In this document: one piece after another, positions 53,210 to 61,608 of the stretch | Numbering within the stretch: position 1 is the first letter of the stretch | Layout of the letters: the number at the start of each line of letters is the position of its first letter | From: Dyadobacter sp. | GTDB taxonomy: Bacteria; Bacteroidota; Bacteroidia; Cytophagales; Spirosomataceae | Assembly (NCBI RefSeq): GCF_017744695.1 | Contig: NZ_JAGIAS010000012.1 | Coordinates: 1 to 64,000, forward strand | Direction of reading: 5' to 3' | Length of the DNA stretch: 64,000 nucleotides | Made by a program: the position numbers and the translations under genes | The notes under the pieces: generated by a model | Databases searched by the model: none | What the model was told of the DNA's origin: nothing | Seen by the model: the letters and a program-made list of their open reading frames with translations, nothing else

Positions 53210-53809
53210 ATGCGTACCGAATTCGAAAACTATCTGGCTTCCCAAACCGACCTGCCCGGCGAAACGATCCGGCATATCAGCAGCATGGCCACCGTGCGGC
53301 GATTGCATAAAAACGAGGTACTGATGAATGCTGGGGAAATATGCCGGCACAAGGTTTTCATCAGCGATGGATTGTTGCGGACCTATCATATCAAACCGGA
53401 CGGCAATGAGCATATTCTCCACTTTTCACCGCAGCACACCTGGACGCTGGATGTGGAGAGCTACGATAACCTGACTCCTTCGCTGGTCAACATCGAAGCC
53501 GTGGAGCGGAGTACGGTTTTGCTTTGGGCCAAACCCGATTTTGACAAACTACTGAAAGACATCCCGGAGCTCAAAAAGTTTTCGGAACGGCTTATTTCCC
53601 GCACCGTTTACAACAATCGCAACCGGATCCTGACGATCCTCAGCGGCACCCCGGAAGAACGTTATGCCGATTTTGTTAACGCACACCCCGATTACCTCAC
53701 GCGATTGCCGTTACGAATGATCGCCGCCTACCTCGGCATTTCCCTCAAAACCCTCACACGCATACGCCACGCACAACTCCAACGCGGGGCCCGAAGTATG
53801 GTCAAATGA
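53210..53809 (+). CDS. Crp/Fnr family transcriptional regulator
   Basis: A 199-residue regulator with an N-terminal cNMP-type beta-roll (KNEVLMNAGEICRHKVFISDG) and a C-terminal HTH, LPLRMIAAYLGISLKTLTRIR. It resembles the regulator at 32633-33226 in length and HTH. It starts 15 bp after a terminator with a -7 box almost touching the ATG. It is followed on the same strand by an epimerase-type SDR, its likely target. Effector unknown. Confidence 0.87.
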   Translation: MRTEFENYLASQTDLPGETIRHISSMATVRRLHKNEVLMNAGEICRHKVFISDGLLRTYHIKPDGNEHILHFSPQHTWTLDVESYDNLTPSLVNIEAVERSTVLLWAKPDFDKLLKDIPELKKFSERLISRTVYNNRNRILTILSGTPEERYADFVNAHPDYLTRLPLRMIAAYLGISLKTLTRIRHAQLQRGARSMVK

Positions 53810-53865
53810 CCTTGTTTGCCCATTGGCAGCATGTCAATTTTGCATTGAACAAAATTGAAACCAAC

Positions 53866-54765
53866 ATGCGTGTATTTGTAACAGGGGCCTCAGGATTTGT
53901 AGGCTCCGCCATTGTCAAGGAATTGTCAGGAAATGGTCATGAGGTGCTAGGGCTTGTACGCTCTGAAAAATCGGCTGAGTTACTGGCCGCCGCCGGCGCT
54001 ACGCCGCTTCTGGGCGATGTGAATGATCCGGAAATACTCCGCCGCGGGATCGAGGCATCCGACGCCGTCATCCATACCGCTTTCAACCACGATTTTTCCC
54101 AGTTCAAAGCGAGCTGTGAAGCCGACCGGAAGGTCATTGAAATAATGGGCGAAGCATTGGCCGGCTCGGGAAAACCACTGGTCGTCACCACCGGAATGGG
54201 CCTTTTGCGCTACGACCGGCCCGTAACCGAGGATGATATACTGAATGTAAAATCGGATGTGATCCCACGTGCGGCCACCGATGAGGCGGCGAATGCCATA
54301 GCGGCCCAAGGCGTGGACGTGTACCTGGTGCGCCTGCCTCCGAGCGTGCATGGCGCGGGCGATCATGGATTTGTGCCGATGATTATCGGTATTACGAAAG
54401 AAAAGGGCGAATCGGCCTACATCGGCGACGGCAATAATCCATGGCCGGCTGTGCACCGGTCCGATGCGGCAGCGCTTTACCGGTTAGTCGTGGAGAAACG
54501 TCCCGCGCTCAAGGTCCTGCATGCGGTGGCGGAGGAGGGCATTCCATTCCGGGAAATCGCTACGGCGATCGGTACCGGCCTGGACCTGCCGGTGGAAAGC
54601 AAAACCGGTGAGGCAGCGACGGCGCATTTCGGCTGGTTCGAACATTTTGCGGCCATCGGCTGTGTGGCGTCCAGTATCCAAACCCGTGAAGCGCTGGGTT
54701 GGCAGCCCGCCGCCCCGGGCCTTCTCACAGACATTGCCACAGCAGGCTACCTCACCGCCTCCTAG
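53866..54765 (+). CDS. NAD-dependent epimerase/dehydratase-type SDR
   Basis: A 299-residue atypical (extended) SDR. The Rossmann motif VTGASGFVG is at residues 5-13. LLGDVNDPEILRRGIEASDAVIHTAF is the usual acidic loop. The catalytic Tyr of classical extended SDRs is not in a clear YxxxK, so it may be a reductase of the SDR_a5 type. The ATG at 53866 was chosen over TTG-like upstream codons that overlap the Crp gene. Substrate unknown; control by the Crp-like protein 56 bp upstream is likely. Confidence 0.87.
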   Translation: MRVFVTGASGFVGSAIVKELSGNGHEVLGLVRSEKSAELLAAAGATPLLGDVNDPEILRRGIEASDAVIHTAFNHDFSQFKASCEADRKVIEIMGEALAGSGKPLVVTTGMGLLRYDRPVTEDDILNVKSDVIPRAATDEAANAIAAQGVDVYLVRLPPSVHGAGDHGFVPMIIGITKEKGESAYIGDGNNPWPAVHRSDAAALYRLVVEKRPALKVLHAVAEEGIPFREIATAIGTGLDLPVESKTGEAATAHFGWFEHFAAIGCVASSIQTREALGWQPAAPGLLTDIATAGYLTAS

Positions 54766-54856
54766 CACTGTCTGCACTCCTTTCATCTGACTTTCGAAAA
54801 GTTCGTGTGTTACCAACCGGGCCGCATAACCTGCAACGGGCTGACAATGCGACGAA

Positions 54857-54923
54857 ATAGATTTTCACTATTGAATCATAGAATTAATCGATTTTGACAA
54901 TCAATTTCAGTATTATACCTTTA
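54857..54923 (+). promoter_or_regulatory. katG promoter with OxyR-like site
   Basis: TTG (54894-54896), 19 bases and TACCTTTA (54916-54923) give a good promoter. Upstream, ATAGATTTTCACTAT (54857-54871) matches the OxyR half-site ATAGnTnnnAnCTAT with one mismatch, and a further ATAG follows after six bases. The position just before -33 fits activation by OxyR. Confidence 0.5.
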
Positions 54924-54980
54924 TCCCGCTGCACAAATACCAGAGGCAGGCAATATGGTTTAACACATGAACTTATCGTA

Positions 54981-57254
54981 ATGGAAAACGGATCAAACGA
55001 CATTAGCAAATGTCCATTTCACAATGGGACACTGAATCACAATGTAGGCGGCGGCGGTACCAGGAACCGCGACTGGTGGCCAAACCAGTTGAAATTGAGC
55101 ATTTTGCGCCAGCATTCGTCCCTGTCCAATCCGATGGGAGAACAATTTAACTACGCGGAAGCGTTCAAAAGCCTCGATCTGGAAGCAGTAAAAGCAGACC
55201 TTCATGCACTGATGACCGATTCGCAGGATTGGTGGCCGGCCGACTTCGGGCATTACGGACCATTGTTCATCCGCATGGCGTGGCATAGCGCCGGTACTTA
55301 CCGTGTATTCGACGGTCGCGGCGGCGGCGGTTCGGGCCAGCAACGTTTTGCACCACTGAACAGCTGGCCGGATAACGTCAGCCTCGACAAAGCCCGTCGT
55401 TTGCTCTGGCCTATCAAACAAAAATATGGCAACAAAATTTCCTGGGCCGACTTGCTGATCCTGACCGGAAACGTCGCCCTCGAATCAATGGGCTTTAAAA
55501 CCTTCGGTTTTGCAGGCGGCCGTGCGGACGTGTGGGAGGCTGACGAGGACGTATATTGGGGATCGGAAAATACCTGGCTCGGCAACGACCGCCGGTACGC
55601 ACAGGGTAAACCGGGCCTGGACGAGCCGGGTGTAGTGTCAACCGACGAAAATGCAAATGGTCAAACCCACTCCCGCCATCTCGAAGAACCGCTTGGCGCG
55701 GCGCATATGGGTTTGATTTATGTAAACCCGGAAGGTCCGGACGGTAACCCCGACCCGATCGCCGCAGCCCACGATATCCGCGTCACTTTCGGGCGGATGG
55801 CCATGAACGACGAAGAAACCGTCGCATTGATCGCCGGTGGTCACAGTTTCGGAAAAACCCACGGCGCAGCCCCTTCCGATCACGTCGGTGCAGAACCCGA
55901 AGGCGCGGATCTCGAACACCAGGGATTGGGTTGGAGCAACAGCTTCGGTTCCGGAAAAGGTGCCGATACCATCACCAGCGGTCTGGAAGTGACCTGGACC
56001 ACCACTCCCACCCAATGGAGCAACAATTTCTTCGAAAACCTGTTTACATTTGAATGGGAGCTTACCAAAAGCCCCGGTGGTGCGCACCAATGGGTGGCCA
56101 AAGACGCCGGTGATATTATTCCCGATGCTTACGACAGCGTTAAAAAGCACCGTCCTACAATGCTGACCACCGACCTCTCGCTGCGCTTCGACCCGGTTTA
56201 CGAGAAGATTTCACGACATTTCCTTGAAAATCCTGACGCATTCGCGGATGCATTTGCCCGTGCGTGGTTCAAGCTCACCCACCGTGACATGGGCCCTCGT
56301 GCCCGCTACCTGGGTCCGGACGTCCCTGCGGAAGTCCTGATCTGGCAGGATCCGATTCCGGCGGTTGACCACGAGCTCGTCAACGACAATGATATCGCGG
56401 GCCTGAAAGCCAATATCCTGGCATCCGGCCTGAGCGTTTCCGAACTGGTTTCCACAGCGTGGGCTTCGGCGTCGACATTCCGTGGTTCGGACAAACGCGG
56501 TGGTGCCAATGGCGCACGCATTCGTCTTGCTCCGCAGAAGGACTGGAAAGTGAACAACCCGGCACAGCTGCAAAAGGTACTTGGTACATTGGAAAACATT
56601 CAGCAGGAGTTCAATAGCACGCAATCGACAGGCAAAAAGATTTCACTCGCCGACCTGATCGTGCTGGCTGGTGCAGCCGGTGTAGAAAAAGCAGCCAGGG
56701 ATGCCGGACACGCCGTTACCGTCCCATTCACGCCTGGCCGGGCCGATGCCACACAAGAGCAGACCGACGTGGAATCAGTAGGTTACCTGGAACCGATCGC
56801 GGACGGCTTCCGCAACTACCGCGGTGCGAAATTCAGTGCGATGACCGAAGAATTGCTCATAGACAAGGCACAGTTGCTCACGCTTACCGCCCCGGAAATG
56901 ACCGTCCTGATCGGAGGTTTGCGGGTGTTGAACACCAATTTCGACGGTTCCAAAAACGGGGTATTCACGCAGCGCCCGGGTGTGCTCACCAATGATTTCT
57001 TCGTGAACCTGCTGGATATGAACACTTCATGGAAAGCCATGGGGCCGGATAGGGAAACCTACCTGGGTACCGACCGCGCCAGCGGCCAACCCAAATGGAC
57101 TGCCACCCGTGCGGACCTCGTATTCGGTTCACATGCGGAACTCCGGGCGATCGCCGAAATATACGGTAGTTCGGATTCCGGCGAGAAGTTCGTAAAAGAC
57201 TTCGTGGCTGCCTGGAACAAAGTAATGAACCTCGACCGGTTCGATCTGGCCTGA
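54981..57254 (+). CDS. katG: Catalase-peroxidase KatG
   Basis: A 757-residue bifunctional haem enzyme that breaks down hydrogen peroxide. Distal residues Arg98, Trp101 and His102 are in FIRMAWHSAGTYR; the covalent adduct Trp101-Tyr247-Met273 is complete (GLIYVNPEGP and FGRMAMNDEE, 26 residues apart as usual). The proximal His is in ALIAGGHSFGKTHG. The second, inactive domain follows. ATG at 54981 (MENGSNDISK) is chosen over the TTG at 54894, which is part of the promoter. A terminator shared with the convergent ligase gene follows. Confidence 0.97.
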   Translation: MENGSNDISKCPFHNGTLNHNVGGGGTRNRDWWPNQLKLSILRQHSSLSNPMGEQFNYAEAFKSLDLEAVKADLHALMTDSQDWWPADFGHYGPLFIRMAWHSAGTYRVFDGRGGGGSGQQRFAPLNSWPDNVSLDKARRLLWPIKQKYGNKISWADLLILTGNVALESMGFKTFGFAGGRADVWEADEDVYWGSENTWLGNDRRYAQGKPGLDEPGVVSTDENANGQTHSRHLEEPLGAAHMGLIYVNPEGPDGNPDPIAAAHDIRVTFGRMAMNDEETVALIAGGHSFGKTHGAAPSDHVGAEPEGADLEHQGLGWSNSFGSGKGADTITSGLEVTWTTTPTQWSNNFFENLFTFEWELTKSPGGAHQWVAKDAGDIIPDAYDSVKKHRPTMLTTDLSLRFDPVYEKISRHFLENPDAFADAFARAWFKLTHRDMGPRARYLGPDVPAEVLIWQDPIPAVDHELVNDNDIAGLKANILASGLSVSELVSTAWASASTFRGSDKRGGANGARIRLAPQKDWKVNNPAQLQKVLGTLENIQQEFNSTQSTGKKISLADLIVLAGAAGVEKAARDAGHAVTVPFTPGRADATQEQTDVESVGYLEPIADGFRNYRGAKFSAMTEELLIDKAQLLTLTAPEMTVLIGGLRVLNTNFDGSKNGVFTQRPGVLTNDFFVNLLDMNTSWKAMGPDRETYLGTDRASGQPKWTATRADLVFGSHAELRAIAEIYGSSDSGEKFVKDFVAAWNKVMNLDRFDLA

Positions 57255-57279
57255 TTCATTCATACATTCACCTTGAACA

Positions 57280-57313
57280 ACGCCGACCGGGGTCATTCCC
57301 GGCCGGCGTTTTA
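57280..57313. terminator. Terminator between katG and the AMP-ligase gene
   Basis: ACGCCGACCGGG and CCCGGCCGGCGT pair with one mismatch over a six-base loop, followed by TTTTAATTT. It is 25 bp after the katG stop and touches the 3' end of the convergent operon. Confidence 0.85.
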
Positions 57314-58846
57314 ATTTCTACGTGATAACAAATTCCTCAACTTCTCGTAATCGATTTTAGAGTTGTGCCTCGGGTCCCTGGGAATTTTTGGTATAAAAAC
57401 AATATCAGCAAATGCTTCGGGCAGTGATTTGATCTCCACCGAAACAGCATCCCGCTGCGCAGAATCACTGAGCTCGATCACCGCAGTAAGCTGGTCGTTC
57501 AACTGCATCGCGGTACCCATTTCCACGCCATTCATCGTCTGCAAACGGTTTTCGATCAGGAATGTCGATAAAAGCCCATTCGGGGTAGGGATAAGCGATG
57601 CACATCTGCCGGTTAGAAACAGGTTGCCGTCGAGGAAGCCGCTGTCGCCGGTGCGGTGCCAGCATTTGTTTCCCACGAAAATTTTGTTGCGCTTCAATGC
57701 CTCGGGGTTGTTCAGGTAATCCCGCAGCACATGCTTTCCCGAAACGATAATCTCCCCGATCTCGCCCGGCACCACTTCCAGCGCGGAGAGTGCTTCATCG
57801 TCAGGCACTGCGATGGCATCGTCGCTGATTCCGATGATTTTTACCGTCGCCACCGGCTCCACTTTCCCTACGTTCAATCCCCTGGTCGTTTCGGAAGCGA
57901 TCAGTTCGTCGGCAGCAATCATACTCATCGGTTCCGCTTCGGTGGAGCCATACACGATACCGATATGTGCATGCGGAAAAGCCTCCCGATAAATATTTGC
58001 TTCGGCAGGAAACACCGGTGCACCGCCGGTTAGTATCCTTTGTATTGTATTTAAAAACAATGCATTACCCCGCAAGTACCGCGACAATTGCTTGACAAAA
58101 AACGGGGAAGCGATAATGGAAGTAACCCCAAACGCGCTGATCTGCCCTGCAATACGCTCCGGCTTTATGGTATCCGGCTTACGCGGATTAAAATCGGCGA
58201 TCACCGACGTGATGCCGGCGCCGAGATTAATGAGCAGAACAATAGGCAGTACCGGCATACAAATAGCTCCGGGAGCCGGTTCAATGAGCGGGATCAGCGC
58301 CTGAAACTGTTCCAAAAGCAAGCCGTGCGACCTGATAGCCGCCTTAGGAATGCCTGTGCTACCCGTGGTGAAAGTAATGAGGGCCATATCGTCCCGGCCC
58401 GTCTCGGGAAACGGCAGAGCAGTGTGGCCCGTATCGTATTTCAAACCCAAATGCAGCGGAATCGACCGCAGGCCTGGCAAAAGCCGGGCCAATACCCGCC
58501 CCTTGAATGTCCCGATAAACGCAGCGCACTGCGCGAGGCGACAGCATTCAACGAGCCGTTTCACACTCACCCATTCATCCAGGAACACCGCTACCGCCCC
58601 GATCCGGAAAAGGGCCAGCACGGTCCGGTACAAGTCGTCGCTCATAGGCACGAACACGAGCACACGATCGCCCTTACGGATGCCTTTGCGCAGGAAATAG
58701 CCGGCGGTCTGCGTCACGGCCGTTTTCAGCTCCCCGAATGAAATGGCTTTTCCGCGGTAAATGATCGCCGGCTTGCCCGGGTTTACACGCGCAGCATCGT
58801 GAAAAAGATCGACGATATTGAACCGGTCAGCCAATGTGTTTTCCAT
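57311..58846 (-). CDS. AMP-dependent acyl ligase (OleC-like)
   Basis: A 511-residue adenylate-forming enzyme. P-loop TFTTGSTGIPKAAIRSHG is at about 165-185, YGSTEAEP follows at about 300, and GDSGFLDGNLFLTGR and the C-terminal Lys in HNSKIDY complete the core motifs. The YGSTEAEPMSMIA segment resembles OleC beta-lactone synthetases and fatty-acid CoA ligases. The start is ATG at 58846 (MENTLADRF), overlapping the previous gene by 20 bp. It is the last gene of a five-gene operon and likely activates an acyl chain used by the partners. The substrate is inference. Confidence 0.85.
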   Translation of the reverse strand: MENTLADRFNIVDLFHDAARVNPGKPAIIYRGKAISFGELKTAVTQTAGYFLRKGIRKGDRVLVFVPMSDDLYRTVLALFRIGAVAVFLDEWVSVKRLVECCRLAQCAAFIGTFKGRVLARLLPGLRSIPLHLGLKYDTGHTALPFPETGRDDMALITFTTGSTGIPKAAIRSHGLLLEQFQALIPLIEPAPGAICMPVLPIVLLINLGAGITSVIADFNPRKPDTIKPERIAGQISAFGVTSIIASPFFVKQLSRYLRGNALFLNTIQRILTGGAPVFPAEANIYREAFPHAHIGIVYGSTEAEPMSMIAADELIASETTRGLNVGKVEPVATVKIIGISDDAIAVPDDEALSALEVVPGEIGEIIVSGKHVLRDYLNNPEALKRNKIFVGNKCWHRTGDSGFLDGNLFLTGRCASLIPTPNGLLSTFLIENRLQTMNGVEMGTAMQLNDQLTAVIELSDSAQRDAVSVEIKSLPEAFADIVFIPKIPRDPRHNSKIDYEKLRNLLSRRN

Positions 58847-59837
58847 ACAAAACGTAGCTCCTGTAATGGGTACCGGAGAAATGCGTGGATAATTTCGTGG
58901 AAGTACCCTGCTCGTAGATGAACGAATGAATGGCACTGGTATAACCCAGCTCCACCGCTTTGTGGTAGATCACGTTGCCGATCACATGCCCCAGCCCCCT
59001 CCATTCCGGGGCCGGATGCCGGGCGAGGGTTTTGACGATCAGGGTTTTTCTGCTGGCATCGGCCAAATCCTGAATGCAGAAAAAGTACCCGATCAGGTTA
59101 TTCGCTTTATCCTCGGCCAGGAGCGTAAGAGCAGGATTGATGAAGGATTTTAATGGCCGGTACTTATTCATGAAAGCCTCCCTGCTGATGGGCGTATACA
59201 GGAAGTTAGACTTGAATGCTACCAGGTTAAAATCATAAACCCGGCCGATTTCCGCTTCAAAATTGGCCAGATCGATCGGTCGGATTGTTACGCCCTGATT
59301 CAACAACTCACGTTCCCGAGCCAGGATTTCGGGGTTATCCAGCTTCATATCGCGATCGATATTGCTGTAATAATGCGCGATCGGCTCAAACCCGGCCGAT
59401 TTGAATTGCTGATTATAATACAAGTGGTGGTAAGGCTCCGTATAGAACCAGCGGTTAACATCGTCGGCCAGGAAACGATAACCTTCCCAGGTGCTGCCGT
59501 TCATAGGACCGATCAGGTACCTGCCTCCCCAGTTTTTTACAACCGAGGCAATATGTGACAGCAACTCCGACGCATATTCTTCACGGTCAGCGCATTCGTA
59601 ATCACCGATAGAAAAGGCATGACGCCCCGCATATTGCAGGAGCGGATTGTCGTAAACATTTGCCCTGGCAACTGCCTTGTCTCCATCCTTTAATAAAAAG
59701 GATGCCCGATGGAAATCGGCTGGAATACCGTCAGGGATCCTGAACCGGGTATCTACCGAAGGATAAATGCTTTGGGTTAAATCCAGAAAAGAAGAAAAAT
59801 CAGGATGTCCGGGGCCCGTTTCGGTGATCGTGATCAT
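58827..59837 (-). CDS. GNAT-like acyltransferase, two-domain
   Basis: A 336-residue protein. The C-terminal half has a GNAT-like fold: FFCIQDLAD, then TLARHPAPEWRGLGHVIGNVIYHKAVE, shown in parts, resembling the acyl-CoA loop. The N-terminal half (GPMNGSTWEGYRF, PYHHLYYNQQFKSAGFEP) may be a second, degenerate GNAT unit, as in FemX/mycothiol synthase types. Overlaps the kinase-like gene by four bases (ATGA). An N-acyltransferase acting on an amino headgroup is a reasonable guess. Confidence 0.72.
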   Translation of the reverse strand: MITITETGPGHPDFSSFLDLTQSIYPSVDTRFRIPDGIPADFHRASFLLKDGDKAVARANVYDNPLLQYAGRHAFSIGDYECADREEYASELLSHIASVVKNWGGRYLIGPMNGSTWEGYRFLADDVNRWFYTEPYHHLYYNQQFKSAGFEPIAHYYSNIDRDMKLDNPEILARERELLNQGVTIRPIDLANFEAEIGRVYDFNLVAFKSNFLYTPISREAFMNKYRPLKSFINPALTLLAEDKANNLIGYFFCIQDLADASRKTLIVKTLARHPAPEWRGLGHVIGNVIYHKAVELGYTSAIHSFIYEQGTSTKLSTHFSGTHYRSYVLYGKHIG

Positions 59838-60490
59838 AATGCTATAAAGAGGGTTGATACCACACTTGCGGGTATGGTGAAATTATCCATTCCTTTCACA
59901 CCCAATGCTTCCGCTATCGTCGCTATTACCGGGACCAGCAGGATCAGCAGCAGGCCGGAATGCGTGTCGTTGAATGCAGAAATGGTAATGCCGGTAACCA
60001 GCACCGCGCTCGCAAAAAACGCCAGCGAACCCGACACCGATTTGCCGCCACCCATAATCCGGTACTTCCCGAAAGGAAAACGCTTCCCGACAAGCGCCGC
60101 CACCGGGTCGCAAATAGCAAGTACCAGGATCGGCAGGTAGAAAACGATCAGGCCTTTACCCATCATTTGAAATACCACAAAAAGCAGGTAAACGATCATA
60201 GGAAACAGAATGCTACCGTATGAAAAACGATCGATTGCATTGATGGAAGGTAGCCAGCCGAATCGCAAACTGGCCAATAGAATCACCAGAAAACTGGCAC
60301 AGAGGAACAGGACCTGCCAATGACTGACCAGCACGACTGGGAAAAGCAAAGTCAGCAACCCGGTGCCTATATGCACGATCTTGCGCGTCCATTCAGCTCT
60401 AACCTTTCCAAAATGGTACAGCAATTCGGCCAGTCCAAAGAGTGCGAGGAAACAGCAGGCGAGAATGAGCAGCGGGACAATTTCTTTCAT
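59834..60490 (-). CDS. Phytol/dolichol kinase-like membrane protein (SEC59/VTE5)
   Basis: A 218-residue membrane protein with about six TM segments. The motif AICDPVAALVGKRFPFGK followed by GGGKSVSGSLAFFAS matches the CTP-dependent lipid kinase family (dolichol, phytol and diacylglycerol kinases). TRKIVHIGTG in the first loop is also conserved. Four bases overlap with the GNAT gene, showing translational coupling. It probably phosphorylates a lipid alcohol in the inner membrane. Confidence 0.85.
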   Translation of the reverse strand: MKEIVPLLILACCFLALFGLAELLYHFGKVRAEWTRKIVHIGTGLLTLLFPVVLVSHWQVLFLCASFLVILLASLRFGWLPSINAIDRFSYGSILFPMIVYLLFVVFQMMGKGLIVFYLPILVLAICDPVAALVGKRFPFGKYRIMGGGKSVSGSLAFFASAVLVTGITISAFNDTHSGLLLILLVPVIATIAEALGVKGMDNFTIPASVVSTLFIAL

Positions 60491-60510
60491 AGCTATGTAA
60501 TGCGGGCCCG

Positions 60511-61608
60511 TTAGCGAACGACTTGGTCGACAATGAAACCCTTGTAAAAGAAGCCTTTATCGATCGCTGTTAAACGTTCGGCTTCGGTGTGTATGTATTT
60601 GACATTTTCGGGCAAAATCTGTGAAATCCGGCGTGGTACCATCAGGTTCCAGTAAGCCAGCCTGCCGTCCTGTTCCGTTCCGGTAACCAACGCGCTGGCC
60701 GTTTCGCGGAACAAGTCCGCATCCATATACTCAAAAATATCGGAGAGATTCATGCAGTAAAATTTCCCATAGTGCGCGATGGCGCCTTGCGCATAACATT
60801 CCTTCAAATGCAACCTGTCGAGGTTCGCACGTATCCGCGGGTAATGCTCTTTTTGCAGGTAATGCGGCAAAAGGCCCCCGAAACAGCCTGTGAGGGTATA
60901 TCTTAAAATGTAATTGTCCTGCGCGGCTACCGAGGCGAGTTGGACTGCGGCCTTCCCGAAAATAAACTTGGAAACGGATCCCTCGACCTGTTTCTGAAAT
61001 TCGGGATCGCGCCCGTATTTCCCCATCACATACCTGCTGAAAAAGATACGGAACAGCAGCCGCCAGCGCCAGGTATTCCATTTGGTTTGGTAAAAATGGG
61101 CCTGTTCCTCCGCTGTTTTGGGCTTAAAAAGTGCATCTACCACGCGTTCTGAATGGATCCACGGTAATATTCTCCCACTGAACAGTTGAAAATATCGTTC
61201 AAATTTTCCCTGGTGGATAACGCCGTTGGCAATCAGCGCCAGGTTTGATTCCCAATAGGCCCGGGTGGCGCTGCTCAACTGATTTTTCAACGTATGAAAG
61301 CACTGCAGACGCCTCTCCGACTCCGAAAAACCGAGGAAAGCCAGCACTTCCTCCCATTCCAGGTTTTGAATGCAAACCTTCTTCAATTCAATCAGAAAAA
61401 GCTGAGTAGGGTTAATATCGACCGCCGCGACCAGCTCAGGATCCGTGACCAGGAATGAAAAACTGTTATCCCCGGCGGAACCAATGGAAAGAACCTTGCT
61501 TCCGGGCGCAGGCGAAAGCCCGGCCAGCAGAATGTCCGCGTCCTCCCAGCAATTGGTGTACCGGATCATATCAAAATCGACCCTTTGGGTTAAATCCTCT
61601 TTCGTCAT
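60511..61608 (-). CDS. DUF3419 protein, BtaA-like aminocarboxypropyltransferase
   Basis: A 365-residue cytoplasmic or membrane-associated protein with a Rossmann methyltransferase-like core: RYTNCWEDADILLAGL, VLSIGSAGDNSFSFLVTD, VAAVDINPTQLFLIELK. These match DUF3419 proteins, including BtaA, which moves the 3-amino-3-carboxypropyl group of S-adenosylmethionine to diacylglycerol, the first step of betaine lipids. No BtaB methyltransferase is next to it. ATGA overlap with the dikinase-like gene upstream. A different lipid acceptor is possible. Confidence 0.82.
   Translation of the reverse strand: MTKEDLTQRVDFDMIRYTNCWEDADILLAGLSPAPGSKVLSIGSAGDNSFSFLVTDPELVAAVDINPTQLFLIELKKVCIQNLEWEEVLAFLGFSESERRLQCFHTLKNQLSSATRAYWESNLALIANGVIHQGKFERYFQLFSGRILPWIHSERVVDALFKPKTAEEQAHFYQTKWNTWRWRLLFRIFFSRYVMGKYGRDPEFQKQVEGSVSKFIFGKAAVQLASVAAQDNYILRYTLTGCFGGLLPHYLQKEHYPRIRANLDRLHLKECYAQGAIAHYGKFYCMNLSDIFEYMDADLFRETASALVTGTEQDGRLAYWNLMVPRRISQILPENVKYIHTEAERLTAIDKGFFYKGFIVDQVVR

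Noticed and set aside
51893..53422. 509-residue antisense frame opposite the crystallin-like gene
   Set aside because: Long antisense frames are common in G+C-rich genes; the composition is Val/Arg/His-rich and non-protein-like, and the sense gene is convincing.
53806..53865. Upstream extension of the epimerase-type SDR
   Set aside because: It overlaps the end of the Crp-like gene; the Rossmann motif begins right after the ATG at 53866.
53918..53945. GTCA repeats resembling the decamer family inside the epimerase-type SDR gene
   Set aside because: Spacing is 11 bp and the codons encode a normal SDR segment (IVKELSGNGHEV); probably coincidence.
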